A DNA stretch of 64,000 nt from Cytobacillus eiseniae (GCF_017874625.1 NZ_JAGIKZ010000004.1:124001-188000), one strand, 5' to 3'; counted from the stretch's first letter, positions 21,459 through 31,090 are shown. A program made the numbers and translations. The notes: generated from the sequence alone by a model not told the origin.

Positions 21459-23609
21459 TCACCGGGTATAGAGATCATTCTTCGTTAACACAGCTTTAAT
21501 CGAAAAGTAATCGATTTCATTCGGCAGCTCTTCTTTTATTAGCTTAAGCTTTTCTCCACCCACTCTTTGTACCGCTTCTAATATTAGTGTTTCTGTTTGT
21601 TCATCAAAAATGTCATCCCACTGGATATCATTCCCTTCCTTAACTGCGCGAAGGATATGCTCCTGGATCGTTATCGGTGAAAAATTGCGGTTCTTGGCAA
21701 TTTCTTGAATAGGAGAACCCGCAATATAAGATTGATATGATTGCATATAGCTTGGTATATCCGAAAGCTCCTTATGCCTTGATGAACGATTAGCAGCCTC
21801 TTTCGGTACCTTCTTTTCTACTTGTATCTCATTTTCTATCATAAATTTCTTAATTTCCTCGATGAAAAATACCCCGTATTTTTCATACTTCATTTGACCT
21901 ACACCTTTGATTCTTAACATTTCATCCTTATCGGTTGGGTAATATTGACACATTTCTCTTAATGCTGTATCTGCAAAAACAACATATGGAGGCACATGAT
22001 CCTGATCTGCTAGTTTCTTTCTTAGTGCACGCAAAGCAATAAATAGATCACTATTCTCTTCCACCACACTTGTCTGTGCTTGGATTGTTGTTTTCATCGT
22101 AATTTTTTCCTGTTGCCTTAATATTGGCAATGATTTCTCACTAAGCTTCACAACGGGATATTTACTATCTGTTAACAGCAAATATCCTTCTGCAAGTAAG
22201 TAATTAATGATGTCACTAATTTCTTTTTCCTTATAATGCTTAAGCAGTCCATATGTGGATAATTCATTGAAACGCAATTCTCTGATCCTTTTATTTTGCG
22301 ACCCCTTCAATACTTGCGCAGTAAGTGTAACCCCAAACCGCTCTCCCATTCTTTTTATACAAGAAAAAATCATTAATGCTTCATTCGTAATATCTACATG
22401 TTCACGTGCATCCTTACAATTGCTGCATTTCCCACAATTCTCAACGATACTTTCCCCATCAAAATACTCGATAATATGAAATTGCAAGCATTTCTCTGTA
22501 TGACAGTAGTTCACCATTTGCTTTAATTTATTGTATTCCTGTTCTCGCTTCTGGAAATCCAAATTCGACTCTTCAATTAAAAACTTTTGCAGCTGAATAT
22601 CCTGTGGGGAGAATAATAGATAACATGCACTCTCTTCCCCATCCCTTCCAGCACGGCCAGCTTCTTGATAATAGGCTTCAATATTACGAGGCAGATTATA
22701 GTGAATCACAAAACGAACATTCGATTTGTCGATGCCCATTCCGAATGCATTCGTAGCGATCATAATATCAGTTTCATCATAAACAAACTCATTTTGGGCA
22801 TTCTTTCGAGCAACTTCACTAAGTCCTGCATGGTATTTTGCAACTGAATGATGCTGTGCTTTCAAGTGATTATAGAGCTGATCCGTTTCTTTTCTACTAG
22901 ATGTATAAATAATCCCGGACTCGTTTGGATGTTTTTTCAAATAATCCGTAATAAAATCTCGCTTATTCACACCTTTCATGACATGAAAAGCAAGATTTTC
23001 TCTTGCAAAACCAGTAATGAAGCAATCCCTTTCACCAATATTTAAGAGATTCCTAATATCATCCGCCACATCTTTCGTTGCAGTAGCTGTTAATGCAGCA
23101 ATGACTGGTGTGTGGTGAAGCTTGTCCAAATTTGTAACAATTGATCGATAGCTTGGACGAAAATCATGTCCCCATTGTGAAATACAGTGCGCCTCATCAA
23201 AAACAATCATTGAAATAGCCATTGAATTAAGCATTGCTAGAAAGCTAGCAGATTCAAAGCGTTCAGGTGCCACATAGACAAGTTTATACTCACCATTTCG
23301 AATCTGATCCATTCTTTCTTGATACTCCTTCTGAGATAAAGAGCTATTAATAAAGGTTGCATGAATATTTGCTGCCAATAGCGCATCAACTTGATCTTTC
23401 ATGAGAGAAATTAATGGAGAGATAACAATCGTAATGCCTGGAAGAATAAGTGCAGGGATTTGGAAGCAGAGTGATTTTCCACCTCCTGTTGGAAGGATTC
23501 CAAGTGTGTTCTTCGTTTCTAATAAGTTATGGATAATCTCCCTTTGCCCTGGTCGGAAGGAAGAATAACCAAAGTATTGCATTAAATATTGTTCTGCCTC
23601 TTTCAACAA
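21459..23609 (-). CDS. recQ: ATP-dependent DNA helicase RecQ
   Basis: A 3'-5' DNA helicase of about 716 residues with the full RecQ layout. Helicase core: Walker A LPTGGGKSLCFQIPA, the DEAH box VFDEAHCISQWGHDFRPSY, motif VI QEAGRAGRDGEESACYLL. Then the RQC zinc site (C in HTEKC, then CGKCSNC), an HRDC domain containing MLRIKGVGQMKYEKYG, and a C-terminal helix-turn-helix region with SPITIQEHILRAVKEG. The start is uncertain: TTG at 23609, six bases after AGGGTG, is preferred over a TTG at 23627. It lies between gerM and racE, adjacent in B. subtilis as I recall. Confidence 0.93.
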   Translation of the reverse strand: MLKEAEQYLMQYFGYSSFRPGQREIIHNLLETKNTLGILPTGGGKSLCFQIPALILPGITIVISPLISLMKDQVDALLAANIHATFINSSLSQKEYQERMDQIRNGEYKLVYVAPERFESASFLAMLNSMAISMIVFDEAHCISQWGHDFRPSYRSIVTNLDKLHHTPVIAALTATATKDVADDIRNLLNIGERDCFITGFARENLAFHVMKGVNKRDFITDYLKKHPNESGIIYTSSRKETDQLYNHLKAQHHSVAKYHAGLSEVARKNAQNEFVYDETDIMIATNAFGMGIDKSNVRFVIHYNLPRNIEAYYQEAGRAGRDGEESACYLLFSPQDIQLQKFLIEESNLDFQKREQEYNKLKQMVNYCHTEKCLQFHIIEYFDGESIVENCGKCSNCKDAREHVDITNEALMIFSCIKRMGERFGVTLTAQVLKGSQNKRIRELRFNELSTYGLLKHYKEKEISDIINYLLAEGYLLLTDSKYPVVKLSEKSLPILRQQEKITMKTTIQAQTSVVEENSDLFIALRALRKKLADQDHVPPYVVFADTALREMCQYYPTDKDEMLRIKGVGQMKYEKYGVFFIEEIKKFMIENEIQVEKKVPKEAANRSSRHKELSDIPSYMQSYQSYIAGSPIQEIAKNRNFSPITIQEHILRAVKEGNDIQWDDIFDEQTETLILEAVQRVGGEKLKLIKEELPNEIDYFSIKAVLTKNDLYTR

Positions 23610-23868
23610 ATCTATCACCCTAATCAATCATTTTCTTTCTATTCTATCATGTACATTCAAATGGAATCAAAACTTATCAGCATACTTACTTCACTTAAAA
23701 AAGTGGAAGCCCTTTGTCATCGGGAGTACGATCTGTTAGAAGAGGATCTTACTCCGAACAGAATGTATTAAGACATAGAGACTGCCACTTATATTTGTAT
23801 ATAGTTACACTGCCTGAGTATCCCCTTTGAAGCAAACACTTCTAAAATAAACCCTTCAGCCAACAGGC

Positions 23869-24663
23869 TTAAAGAGTGATTCGATTCACATTTGGAGAAG
23901 TGATTTGAAGCCATTCGGAAGCAATTTTTTTGAAGATCTCTTTTGAACCAGTTGTAAAAAATTGATGATTTGGTGCTTCTTCACTTGTGTTCAGCAAGTG
24001 AAGATGGGAGAGTATCACACTTGCTTCCCTTGCTGTTTCTTCACCAGAGCTAATAATTTCTACTTCTTCCCCCATTACACGCCTAATAATTGGTTCAAGA
24101 AGTGGATAATGTGTGCATCCTAATATTAATGAATCTAATCTTTTATTATTAAAGTGCTGAAGTGTTTCTGATACAATTCTTTCCGTTAAAGAGCCTGCAT
24201 ATTCTCCGCTTTCTACGAGTGGAACAAACTTTGGACATGCTAGGCTATGAACAACCGTTCTTCTATTAATTTGTTTTAGCGCCATTTCATATGCCTTGCT
24301 CCTAATTGTTCCTTCGGTGCCAATTACACCAATTCTATGGTTTACTGTTTTCTTAATAGCCGCACGGGCTCCTGGTGAAATGACTCCTAGTACAGGAATG
24401 GGTAGCTCATTACGTATCTCATCCAATACGACCGCAGTAGCTGTATTACAGGCAATAATTAACATTTTCATCTCTTTAGTTAACAAAAATCTAGTGAGTT
24501 CCCATGTAAAAGTCTTTACTTCTTCACTAGATCTAGGACCATAAGGACAGCGAGCTGTATCCCCTAAGTATACAATATTTTCATTCGGCAGCTGGCGCAT
24601 AATTTCCTTCGCTACAGTAAGTCCACCGACACCTGAATCAATTATTCCTATTGGTTGTTTCAA
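23869..24663 (-). CDS. racE: Glutamate racemase
   Basis: Makes D-glutamate for peptidoglycan (and for poly-gamma-glutamate where present), 264 residues. N-terminal [18 protein letters not shown] with the conserved DSGVGG; the two catalytic cysteines are in [12 protein letters not shown] and [13 protein letters not shown]. The start is TTG at 24663 with GAGGCGG upstream; an overlapping ATG is out of frame. It follows the MarR gene closely (10 bp), as in Bacillus. Confidence 0.95.
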   Translation of the reverse strand: MKQPIGIIDSGVGGLTVAKEIMRQLPNENIVYLGDTARCPYGPRSSEEVKTFTWELTRFLLTKEMKMLIIACNTATAVVLDEIRNELPIPVLGVISPGARAAIKKTVNHRIGVIGTEGTIRSKAYEMALKQINRRTVVHSLACPKFVPLVESGEYAGSLTERIVSETLQHFNNKRLDSLILGCTHYPLLEPIIRRVMGEEVEIISSGEETAREASVILSHLHLLNTSEEAPNHQFFTTGSKEIFKKIASEWLQITSPNVNRITL

Positions 24664-24673
24664 ACATACCGCC

Positions 24674-25132
24674 TCATTCTTCGCGCATTTCTAGGTGTAA
24701 TTTCGTTAGATTTGTTTTAAGAAGCTGAACTTCTTCACTTGAAAAATTGATGAGCACCTCTTTTAAATACAGCTGTCTTTTTTGTATAACCTCATCAATA
24801 ATTCGTTCTCCCTCTTCAAGGAGGTGAATGCGCACAACTCTGCGATCATTCGGGTCTTTCACTCGTTTAACAAGCGAATTCTTTTCCATCCGATCGACAA
24901 GATCAGTCGTTGTGCTGAACGCTAAATACATTTTATTAGAAAGCTCACCAATTGTCATATCCCCATCTTCAAATAGCCACTGCAGGGCAACAAATTGTGG
25001 GGGTGTAATTTTGTAATTACTTAATATTTCACGGCCCTTTTGCTTTATAATTCCCGATATGTATCGTAATTCCTTTTCAATTGCGGCAACTACATGATGA
25101 TCTTCCATTGTGCTCACATCTTTTATCTCCAC
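24674..25132 (-). CDS. ysmB: MarR family transcriptional regulator, YsmB-like
   Basis: A winged-helix regulator of about 152 residues. The DNA-binding part reads [20 protein letters not shown] followed by [20 protein letters not shown], with the wing arginines in DRRVVRIHL. Flanking helices ([10 protein letters not shown]-like and the C-terminal [16 protein letters not shown]) form the dimer interface. The GTG at 25132 is chosen for its SD (AAGGGGAG); other in-frame starts lie at 25117, 25108 and 25168. Neighbours racE and gerE match B. subtilis ysmB. The target genes are unknown. Confidence 0.88.
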   Translation of the reverse strand: MEIKDVSTMEDHHVVAAIEKELRYISGIIKQKGREILSNYKITPPQFVALQWLFEDGDMTIGELSNKMYLAFSTTTDLVDRMEKNSLVKRVKDPNDRRVVRIHLLEEGERIIDEVIQKRQLYLKEVLINFSSEEVQLLKTNLTKLHLEMREE

Positions 25133-25274
25133 TAGAAATAACTCCCCTTCGCAATTCCCCATTTTCATTTATTTTCACCTTTTTTCGACTAAAATTCAAG
25201 GAGAATTCGATCCCTTTCCCATTCTAATACTAAAAAATTTTCAACCGGCATCCCAAATGGAATGCCGGTCATAA

Positions 25275-25499
25275 TTAAAGTTCTAGCTCTCCCATTCGAA
25301 GGAGCTCTACAACAGCTTGTGATCGCCCCTTAACACCAAGCTTTTGCATGGCATTCGAAATGTGGTTCCGAACCGTTTTCTCGCTTATAAATAATTCACC
25401 AGCGATTTCCCTTGTTGTTTTATCTTGTACTAACAGTTCGAATACTTCTCTTTCTCGTTTGGTGAGTAACGGCTTGTGAGTATATTCGTTCTCCTTCAA
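25275..25499 (-). CDS. gerE: Spore coat/germination transcription regulator GerE
   Basis: A 74-residue LuxR-type helix-turn-helix protein, the last regulator of the mother-cell sporulation cascade. The body is almost invariant: LLTKREREVFELLVQDKTTR, then EIAGELFISEKTVRNHISNA and MQKLGVKGRSQAVVELLRMG. The start is a TTG at 25499 with AAGGAGGG upstream, which gives exactly the size of B. subtilis GerE; a longer in-frame reading to 25577 has no support. In Bacillus it is sigma-K dependent; I did not identify that promoter here. Confidence 0.95.
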   Translation of the reverse strand: MKENEYTHKPLLTKREREVFELLVQDKTTREIAGELFISEKTVRNHISNAMQKLGVKGRSQAVVELLRMGELEL

Positions 25500-25659
25500 G
25501 TATTGTAACCCTCCTTGCCTTTCGCCAGCTATGAACCTTGGAGTGGGTATATATTTAGTCACCATATCATATGTCAAGCAAAGACTCGAAGTGACTGCAA
25601 TTCTTGTAAGGAAAACTTTTTATTTTGGAAAATAGGCTTCTATACACGCTTCTACACAA

Positions 25660-26124
25660 CTATGCATTCACTTTCGCATTACTTTGAAGCAAATTTCGCT
25701 TCTCATCTGACCATGGAACCCCTTTTCCTGTTTTTTTCGACATTTGCACCATTGCACCTCTACCTGTAAAACAGATGGAGCCATCTTCCTTCTTCCCCAT
25801 ATAATGAATATCAACTGATGACTTTCCAATCGAATGCGCCTTTACATACACTTTCAGATTTTCATCAAAAAATACTTGCTGCAGGAAATCGCACTGGAGA
25901 TCTGCAACAACAGGAATCGTTTCATTCATTGGTTTTACCCACTCCTGCATAAATCCCTTATACTTAAAAAATTCGATTCTTGCCATCTCAAAGTACGTAA
26001 AAGGAACGGTATTATTAAGATGACCAAACATATCTGTCTCCGAAAAGCGTACCTTTATTTCATAATAAAATTGAAAGTCCTCTTCCCATTCCGCTATATC
26101 TGTAATGTAACTTATTTTTGACAC
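25660..26124 (-). CDS. ysmA: Acyl-CoA thioesterase-like hotdog protein (YsmA-like)
   Basis: A 154-residue single hotdog-fold protein of the 4HBT/YbgC type. The conserved block EIKVRFSETDMFGHLNNTVP holds the acidic catalytic residue, and MARIEFFKYKGF forms the long central helix. The family hydrolyses acyl-CoA thioesters; the substrate here is unknown. Start GTG at 26124 with GGAGG eight bases upstream. It lies between gerE and sdhB as in B. subtilis. Its promoter carries a palindrome at the expected transcription start. Confidence 0.85.
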   Translation of the reverse strand: MSKISYITDIAEWEEDFQFYYEIKVRFSETDMFGHLNNTVPFTYFEMARIEFFKYKGFMQEWVKPMNETIPVVADLQCDFLQQVFFDENLKVYVKAHSIGKSSVDIHYMGKKEDGSICFTGRGAMVQMSKKTGKGVPWSDEKRNLLQSNAKVNA

Positions 26125-26162
26125 TTTTCTGCCTCCATTTCATCTCAACCATGCTTTCATAA

Positions 26163-26215
26163 AATGAATAACCATTCATTATTTACATTATAAAGTAATT
26201 TGAATTATTTGAAAA
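26163..26215 (-). promoter_or_regulatory. ysmA promoter with palindromic operator
   Basis: TTTTCA (26210-26215), 17 bp, TATAAT (26187-26192) on the minus strand. The perfect 7-4-7 palindrome AATGAAT-AACC-ATTCATT (26163-26180) covers the predicted transcription start. It resembles the FadR half-site TGAATGA but with different spacing. Confidence 0.65.
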
Positions 26216-26331
26216 GAATGTTTACCTATGAGCGAGCGATACCGACTGTGAAGGAAAGAGTTTAGAGGATGTTGGAGGGGCGTTTTCTTCGTCATGGACA
26301 TATGGGCAATTCATGAGTGCTTGTGAGTAAT

Positions 26332-26663
26332 CATTGAGCTCTCCTATGGGACAATCGCTTTGCTTTTTCAGCTTTTTTTGTCTCATTGAGCTCTCCTATG
26401 GGACACTTGCTTTCCTTTTTCAGCTTTTTTTGTCTCATTGAGCTCTCCTATGGGACACTTGCTTTCCTTTTTCATCTTTTTTTGTCTCATTGAGCCCTTC
26501 TATGGGACACTCGCTTTGCTTTCTCAGCTTTTTTGTCTCATTGAACTCTTCTATGGGACACTTGCTTTCCTTTTTCATCTTTTTTTGTCTCATTGAGCTC
26601 TCCTATGGGATACTTGCTTTCCTTTTTCAGCTTTTTTAGTCTCATTGAACTCTCCTATGAGAT
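26332..26663. repeat. 52-bp tandem repeat (minisatellite), six units plus a partial one
   Basis: Unit starts fall at 26332, 26384, 26436, 26488, 26539, 26591 and 26643, giving a period of 52 (once 51). Each unit has CATTGAGCTCTCCTATGGGA, then a T-rich stretch ending TTTTTTTGTCT. TGTCTCAT and ATGGGACA can pair as an 8-bp hairpin in most units. No gene is visible in 26216-26785. Confidence 0.95.
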
Positions 26664-26785
26664 TGTTTTTTTAGATCAAGAGTGAAATATCCTTCATATT
26701 ATTTTCCAACAAAAAATTCCCTATCATTCCAATTCAATTTCAACTGCTATTTGCTAACTTCACTTATCATACTGGATCATACAAT

Positions 26786-26825
26786 AAAAATAGGCATGTG
26801 AAATTTTTTACGATTTCACATGCCT
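26786..26825 (-). terminator. Terminator of the sdhCAB operon
   Basis: AGGCATGTGAAAT / ATTTCACATGCCT stem followed on the minus strand by TATTTTTAT, about 50 bp past sdhB. Confidence 0.88.
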
Positions 26826-26873
26826 TAATGTGGTTTTCTACTATCTGAAAAGGAAACCCATCATCAGATAGCT

Positions 26874-27638
26874 TTAAATTTGATCGCTTCCAAAGAAGTT
26901 TTTAAAAGATTGGAATGTTGCATCACGGTTAACTGCAGCAATCGAAGTTGTAATTGGAATGCCTTTCGGACATGATTGGACACAGTTTTGTGAGTTTCCA
27001 CAGCCCTGCATACCCCCGTCTTCCATAAATGCATTTAAGCGTTCAGCCTTATTCATGGCACCAGTTGGGTGAGCATTGAACAAACGTACTTGGTTAAATG
27101 CAGCAGGTCCAATAAAGTCAGATTTGCTATTCACATTCGGGCATGCTTCTAAACATACACCACAAGTCATACATTTTGATAATTCATATGCCCACTGACG
27201 CTTTGGCTCAGGCATACGTGGTCCTGGTCCAAGATCATATGTTCCATCGATTGGAATCCATGCTTTCACTTTTTTCAAAGAATCAAACATGCGGCTTCTA
27301 TCTACCTGTAAATCACGAACAACAGGGAATGTGCGCATCGGTTCCAAACGAATTGGCTGTTCTAATTGATCGACTAGTGCTGTACAAGATTGGCGTGGCT
27401 TCCCATTAATAACCATTGAACAGGCACCACAAACTTCTTCAAGACAGTTCATATCCCAAGAAACTGGAGCGATCTTATTTCCTTTCACATCTACCGGATT
27501 ACGTTGAATTGCCATTAATGCCGAAATAACGTTCATATTCGGCCGATATTCAAGTTCAAACTCTTCTTGATAAGGGTCAGAATTTGGATTATCTTGACGA
27601 GTTATTATAAAGCGAACGGTTTTCTTGTCACTCATCAT
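26874..27638 (-). CDS. sdhB: Succinate dehydrogenase iron-sulfur subunit
   Basis: A 254-residue electron-transfer subunit linking the SdhA flavin to the SdhC haem. [2Fe-2S] ligands are in CLEEVCGACSMVINGKPRQS plus the following Cys. The [4Fe-4S] and [3Fe-4S] sites are supplied by CMTCGVCLEACP and CGNSQNCVQSCPKGI. Last gene of sdhCAB, 16 bp after sdhA. Confidence 0.97.
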   Translation of the reverse strand: MMSDKKTVRFIITRQDNPNSDPYQEEFELEYRPNMNVISALMAIQRNPVDVKGNKIAPVSWDMNCLEEVCGACSMVINGKPRQSCTALVDQLEQPIRLEPMRTFPVVRDLQVDRSRMFDSLKKVKAWIPIDGTYDLGPGPRMPEPKRQWAYELSKCMTCGVCLEACPNVNSKSDFIGPAAFNQVRLFNAHPTGAMNKAERLNAFMEDGGMQGCGNSQNCVQSCPKGIPITTSIAAVNRDATFQSFKNFFGSDQI

Positions 27639-27654
27639 TTACTCTCCCTTTCTA

Positions 27655-29406
27655 TTAATGTTTTTTTGTATAATCACGTTCACGTGGCTTGACTAATCCA
27701 GTGTCAACCTCTTCATAATGGAAAGCTGGAGCAGACGTAGCATCAACAAATTTCGCCATCGTTGTTTTCAAGAACTCTTCGTCATTCCGTTTAGGGAAAT
27801 CTGGCTTGTAATGAGCTCCACGGCTTTCATTACGGTTGTATGCACCGATAGTAATTACACGTGCTAATTGAAGCATATTTGCTAATTGACGAGTAAAGAA
27901 TGCACCTTGATTGCTCCATTTAGAAGTATCATTAATGTTAATATTTTGGTAGCGTTCTAATAACTCAACAATTTTTTCATCTGTTTTAAGAAGTCTGTCA
28001 TTATGGCGAACGACTGTCACATTATCTGTCATCCATTCCCCAAGTTCTTTATGGATCACATATGCATTTTCTGTTCCATCCATTGACATGATTTTATTCC
28101 ATTTATCTTCTTCCTGTTTCACGTGACCTTCAAATACAGAAGCAGATACATCCTCCGCATGTTTTTCAAGACCAGCAATATACTCCAATGCCTTTGGTCC
28201 AGCTACCATTCCGCCATAAATGGCAGAAAGCAATGAGTTCGCACCAAGTCGGTTTGCACCGTGCTGAGAATAGTCACATTCTCCAGCAGCAAATAACCCT
28301 GGTATATTTGTCATTTGATCATAATCTACCCATAGCCCACCCATTGAATAGTGAACAGCAGGGAAAATCTTCATTGGAAGTTTACGTGGATCATCACCAG
28401 TAAATTTCTCATATATTTCAATAATGCCACCAAGCTTAACATCTAGCTCATGTGGATCTTTATGTGATAAATCAAGGTAAACCATGTTTTCGCCATTAAT
28501 TCCCAATTTTTGATTGACACACACATCAAAAATTTCACGCGTTGCAATATCACGCGGAACAAGGTTTCCATAGGCTGGATACTTCTCTTCTAAGAAATAC
28601 CAAGGCTTCCCGTCCTTGTATGTCCAAATACGTCCACCCTCTCCACGAGCAGATTCACTCATTAGACGAAGTTTATCATCTCCTGGAATCGCTGTTGGAT
28701 GGATTTGAATAAATTCACCATTCGCATAATAAGCACCTTGTTGGTAAACAATCGATGCAGCTGAGCCTGTATTGATAACTGAGTTAGTTGATTTTCCGAA
28801 AATGATTCCAGGTCCGCCTGTTGCCATAATCACCGCATCACCTGCAAATGATTTAATTTCCATTGAAGTTAAGTTTTGAGCAACGACTCCACGGCATATG
28901 CCCTCATCATCAATAATAGAGCCTAAGAATTCCCAGCCCTCATATTTTGTTACTAATCCAGCTACTTCATGACGGCGAACCTGCTCGTCCAATGCATAAA
29001 GTAATTGCTGACCAGTTGTCGCACCAGCAAATGCAGTACGATGATGCTGTGTGCCTCCGAAACGACGGAAATCTAGTAAACCTTCAGGTGTACGATTGAA
29101 CATAACACCCATTCGATCTAATAAATGAATAATTCCTGGTGCAGCTTCAGCCATTGCTTTAACAGGAGGCTGATTGGCAAGGAAATCCCCACCATAAATC
29201 GTATCATCAAAATGAATCCACGGAGAATCTCCTTCACCCTTTGTATTAACAGCTCCGTTGATACCACCTTGGGCACAAACAGAGTGAGAACGCTTAACTG
29301 GTACTAAAGAGAATAATTCAACCGGGGTTCCTAATTCTGCAATTTTAATTGTTGCCATCAATCCAGCTAATCCGCCGCCGACAACGATAACCTTACCTTT
29401 AGCCAT
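27655..29406 (-). CDS. sdhA: Succinate dehydrogenase flavoprotein subunit
   Basis: A 583-residue flavoprotein that oxidises succinate to fumarate in the TCA cycle. N-terminal FAD fold VVGGGLAGLMATIKIAELG; the covalent FAD histidine lies in RSHSVCAQGGINGAVNTKGE; catalytic region around YQQGAYYANGEFIQIHPTAI and GARGEGGRIW-like sequence; C-terminal ESRGAHYKPDFPKRNDEEF. The start at 29406 follows GGGAGTGACA. Confidence 0.97.
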   Translation of the reverse strand: MAKGKVIVVGGGLAGLMATIKIAELGTPVELFSLVPVKRSHSVCAQGGINGAVNTKGEGDSPWIHFDDTIYGGDFLANQPPVKAMAEAAPGIIHLLDRMGVMFNRTPEGLLDFRRFGGTQHHRTAFAGATTGQQLLYALDEQVRRHEVAGLVTKYEGWEFLGSIIDDEGICRGVVAQNLTSMEIKSFAGDAVIMATGGPGIIFGKSTNSVINTGSAASIVYQQGAYYANGEFIQIHPTAIPGDDKLRLMSESARGEGGRIWTYKDGKPWYFLEEKYPAYGNLVPRDIATREIFDVCVNQKLGINGENMVYLDLSHKDPHELDVKLGGIIEIYEKFTGDDPRKLPMKIFPAVHYSMGGLWVDYDQMTNIPGLFAAGECDYSQHGANRLGANSLLSAIYGGMVAGPKALEYIAGLEKHAEDVSASVFEGHVKQEEDKWNKIMSMDGTENAYVIHKELGEWMTDNVTVVRHNDRLLKTDEKIVELLERYQNININDTSKWSNQGAFFTRQLANMLQLARVITIGAYNRNESRGAHYKPDFPKRNDEEFLKTTMAKFVDATSAPAFHYEEVDTGLVKPRERDYTKKH

Positions 29407-29482
29407 TCGAGTGTCACTCCCTAATCATTAGTAAATCAAATGATATATTCCAAAAACCGAACGATATTAATAGTTTATTAAA

Positions 29483-30091
29483 TTAAACAAATGCAAAAAT
29501 CGCACGAATGCCAACAAATGACAATGCAACAAAAATGGCAATCGTCACATATGTTGTAATCAATTGTGAGCGTGGAGAAATCGTAATCCCCCAACTTACA
29601 CAGAATGACCATAGTCCATTAGAGAAATGGAAAATAGTTGAAATCACACCGATAATATAGAAAGCAAGCATAAATGGGTTTGAAAGGATATTCTCCATCA
29701 TTGAGAAGTTCACATCTGCCCCAAATGCAGCTTGAACACGCGTTTGCCATACATGCCATGTAATAAAGATAAGTGTAACTACACCTGTTATCCGTTGAAT
29801 TAAGAACATCCAATTACGGAAGAAGCCGTATTTACTAGCATTATTTTTCGCAGTAAAAGCAATATAAAGTCCATAAATCGCATGATATAATAATGGCAAG
29901 AAAATAACAAAAATCTCTAAAAAGATTCGGAACGGAAGATGTTCCATGAATCCTGCCGCTTTATTAAAGGACTCTTCTCCTCCTGTTGCAAAGTGATTCA
30001 CTACAAGGTGTTGAATTAAAAATAAGCCAACAGGAATAACACCAAGCAATGAATGCAATCTGCGATTAAAAAACTCACGATTACCCGCCAT
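29483..30091 (-). CDS. sdhC: Succinate dehydrogenase cytochrome b558 subunit
   Basis: A 202-residue membrane anchor with five predicted transmembrane helices and two haems b, of the Bacillus single-subunit type. Candidate haem-ligand histidines sit in FLIQHLVVNH, LLYHAIYG, FITWHVWQT and TIFHFSNG. First gene of the operon, with an SD of GGGGGG before ATG at 30091. Confidence 0.95.
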   Translation of the reverse strand: MAGNREFFNRRLHSLLGVIPVGLFLIQHLVVNHFATGGEESFNKAAGFMEHLPFRIFLEIFVIFLPLLYHAIYGLYIAFTAKNNASKYGFFRNWMFLIQRITGVVTLIFITWHVWQTRVQAAFGADVNFSMMENILSNPFMLAFYIIGVISTIFHFSNGLWSFCVSWGITISPRSQLITTYVTIAIFVALSFVGIRAIFAFV

Positions 30092-30221
30092 TTTTTACCC
30101 CCCTAGTTTTTGAAGATGTTAAGGCTTCACTTTTTTACTTCAAGCAATTATGTATCTACTTGTTTAGCCAAAACATCAAGTAAAAGATTTCGATTTATTT
30201 TTACAATTATGTGACATGTTC

Positions 30222-30250
30222 ATTTTACCCCCAACACAAAATAGCGTCAA
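30222..30250 (-). promoter_or_regulatory. Promoter of sdhCAB
   Basis: TTGACG (30245-30250), 17 bp, TAAAAT (30222-30227) on the minus strand. The predicted 5' leader is about 125 nt. In B. subtilis the sdh leader is the target of the iron-sparing sRNA FsrA; whether that holds here is not visible. Confidence 0.75.
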
Positions 30251-30476
30251 GGAAACGATTACATAAAATGTTCTCAAAAGATAAAATTGTTAAAATATAT
30301 TGCTATTACAAAAATATAAAGATAAACCATCTATTTCAATAATTTTCTATCTATTTTACATATATTAAAATAGCAATATTTTCCTGCCCGAAAATATGAC
30401 TTTTCACATGATTGAATGACTACACCACTGTACTTTTGTATATAATAGAAGAATAATAGAAAGTGGGGAACATGAT

Positions 30477-30932
30477 TTGAGTGAATCAGCATCAGAATTA
30501 ATATCACAAGAAAAAACAACGGAAGCAGTCCATATATTCGGCTATGAATTAATCAGGGAAGTGCTCTTACAAGAAATATTAGGCAGTGATGCACCAGAAA
30601 TCTTATATTGGGCAGGAAAAAGACTGGCACGTAAATACCCAATGGCTACAATAGAAGACGTATTTGAATTTTTCCAAAAGGCGTCTTGGGGAAGTCTTTC
30701 TATCTTAAAGGAATCAAAAAATGAGATGGAACTTGAATTATTTAGTCCATTAATTAAGTTACGCTATTCAGAGAACAGTCAATGTACATTTCAACTTGAA
30801 GCAGGATTTATCGCCCAGCAAATTGAACTTCAAAAAGAAGTAATCTGTGAAGCATTTGAACACCCGAATAAGAAAAAAGGGAAAGTACGTTTTACTGTCA
30901 AATGGGATAAAAAAGACAGTATTCATTCTTAA
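30477..30932 (+). CDS. yslB: YslB-like DUF2507 protein
   Basis: A 151-residue protein on the strand opposite to its neighbours, as yslB is in B. subtilis. It has the compact pattern of the DUF2507/V4R-like fold: FGYELIREVLLQEILGSDAP, LYWAGKRLARKYP, EFFQKASWGSL and a C-terminal FQLEAGFIAQQIELQKEVIC. No signal or membrane segment. Function unknown. The start is TTG at 30477 behind GTGGGGAA. Confidence 0.88.
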   Translation: MSESASELISQEKTTEAVHIFGYELIREVLLQEILGSDAPEILYWAGKRLARKYPMATIEDVFEFFQKASWGSLSILKESKNEMELELFSPLIKLRYSENSQCTFQLEAGFIAQQIELQKEVICEAFEHPNKKKGKVRFTVKWDKKDSIHS

Positions 30933-30940
30933 AACGTAAC

Positions 30941-31090
30941 AAAAGCGGAAGCGCCTTGATCATCGCCGTACAAACTGGAAGGTCTCCGACTGAGATAAAG
31001 GAAACACGGTGAGTGTAAGCGAACCGATGTTGACTTATCGTAGGGAGGAGAACTGAAGTTTGATAGGCGATAGGCGCTGAAGCTGGACGT
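30941..31090 (+). repeat. Dispersed structured repeat, class A (best copy)
   Basis: Nested stems can be read directly: AGCGCCT-(tgatc)-ATCGCC at the left with GGCGAT-AGGCGCT at the right; CAAACT/AGTTTG; TCTCC/GGAGA; GATAA/TTATC; GGT/ACC in the centre. It begins nine bases after the yslB stop. Confidence 0.9.

Noticed and set aside
23661-23771. Plus-strand frame for a charged peptide of about 36 residues between recQ and racE
   Set aside because: Composition looks protein-like but there is no SD and no recognisable promoter; not enough to call.
26332-26663. Possible CRISPR array from regularly spaced repeats
   Set aside because: The whole 52-bp unit is repeated including the part between the conserved blocks; there are no unique spacers and no cas genes nearby.
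30441-30446. TATAAT before yslB as a sigma-A promoter
   Set aside because: No acceptable -35 at 16-18 bp; the TTGAAT present is 23 bp away. Left unannotated.
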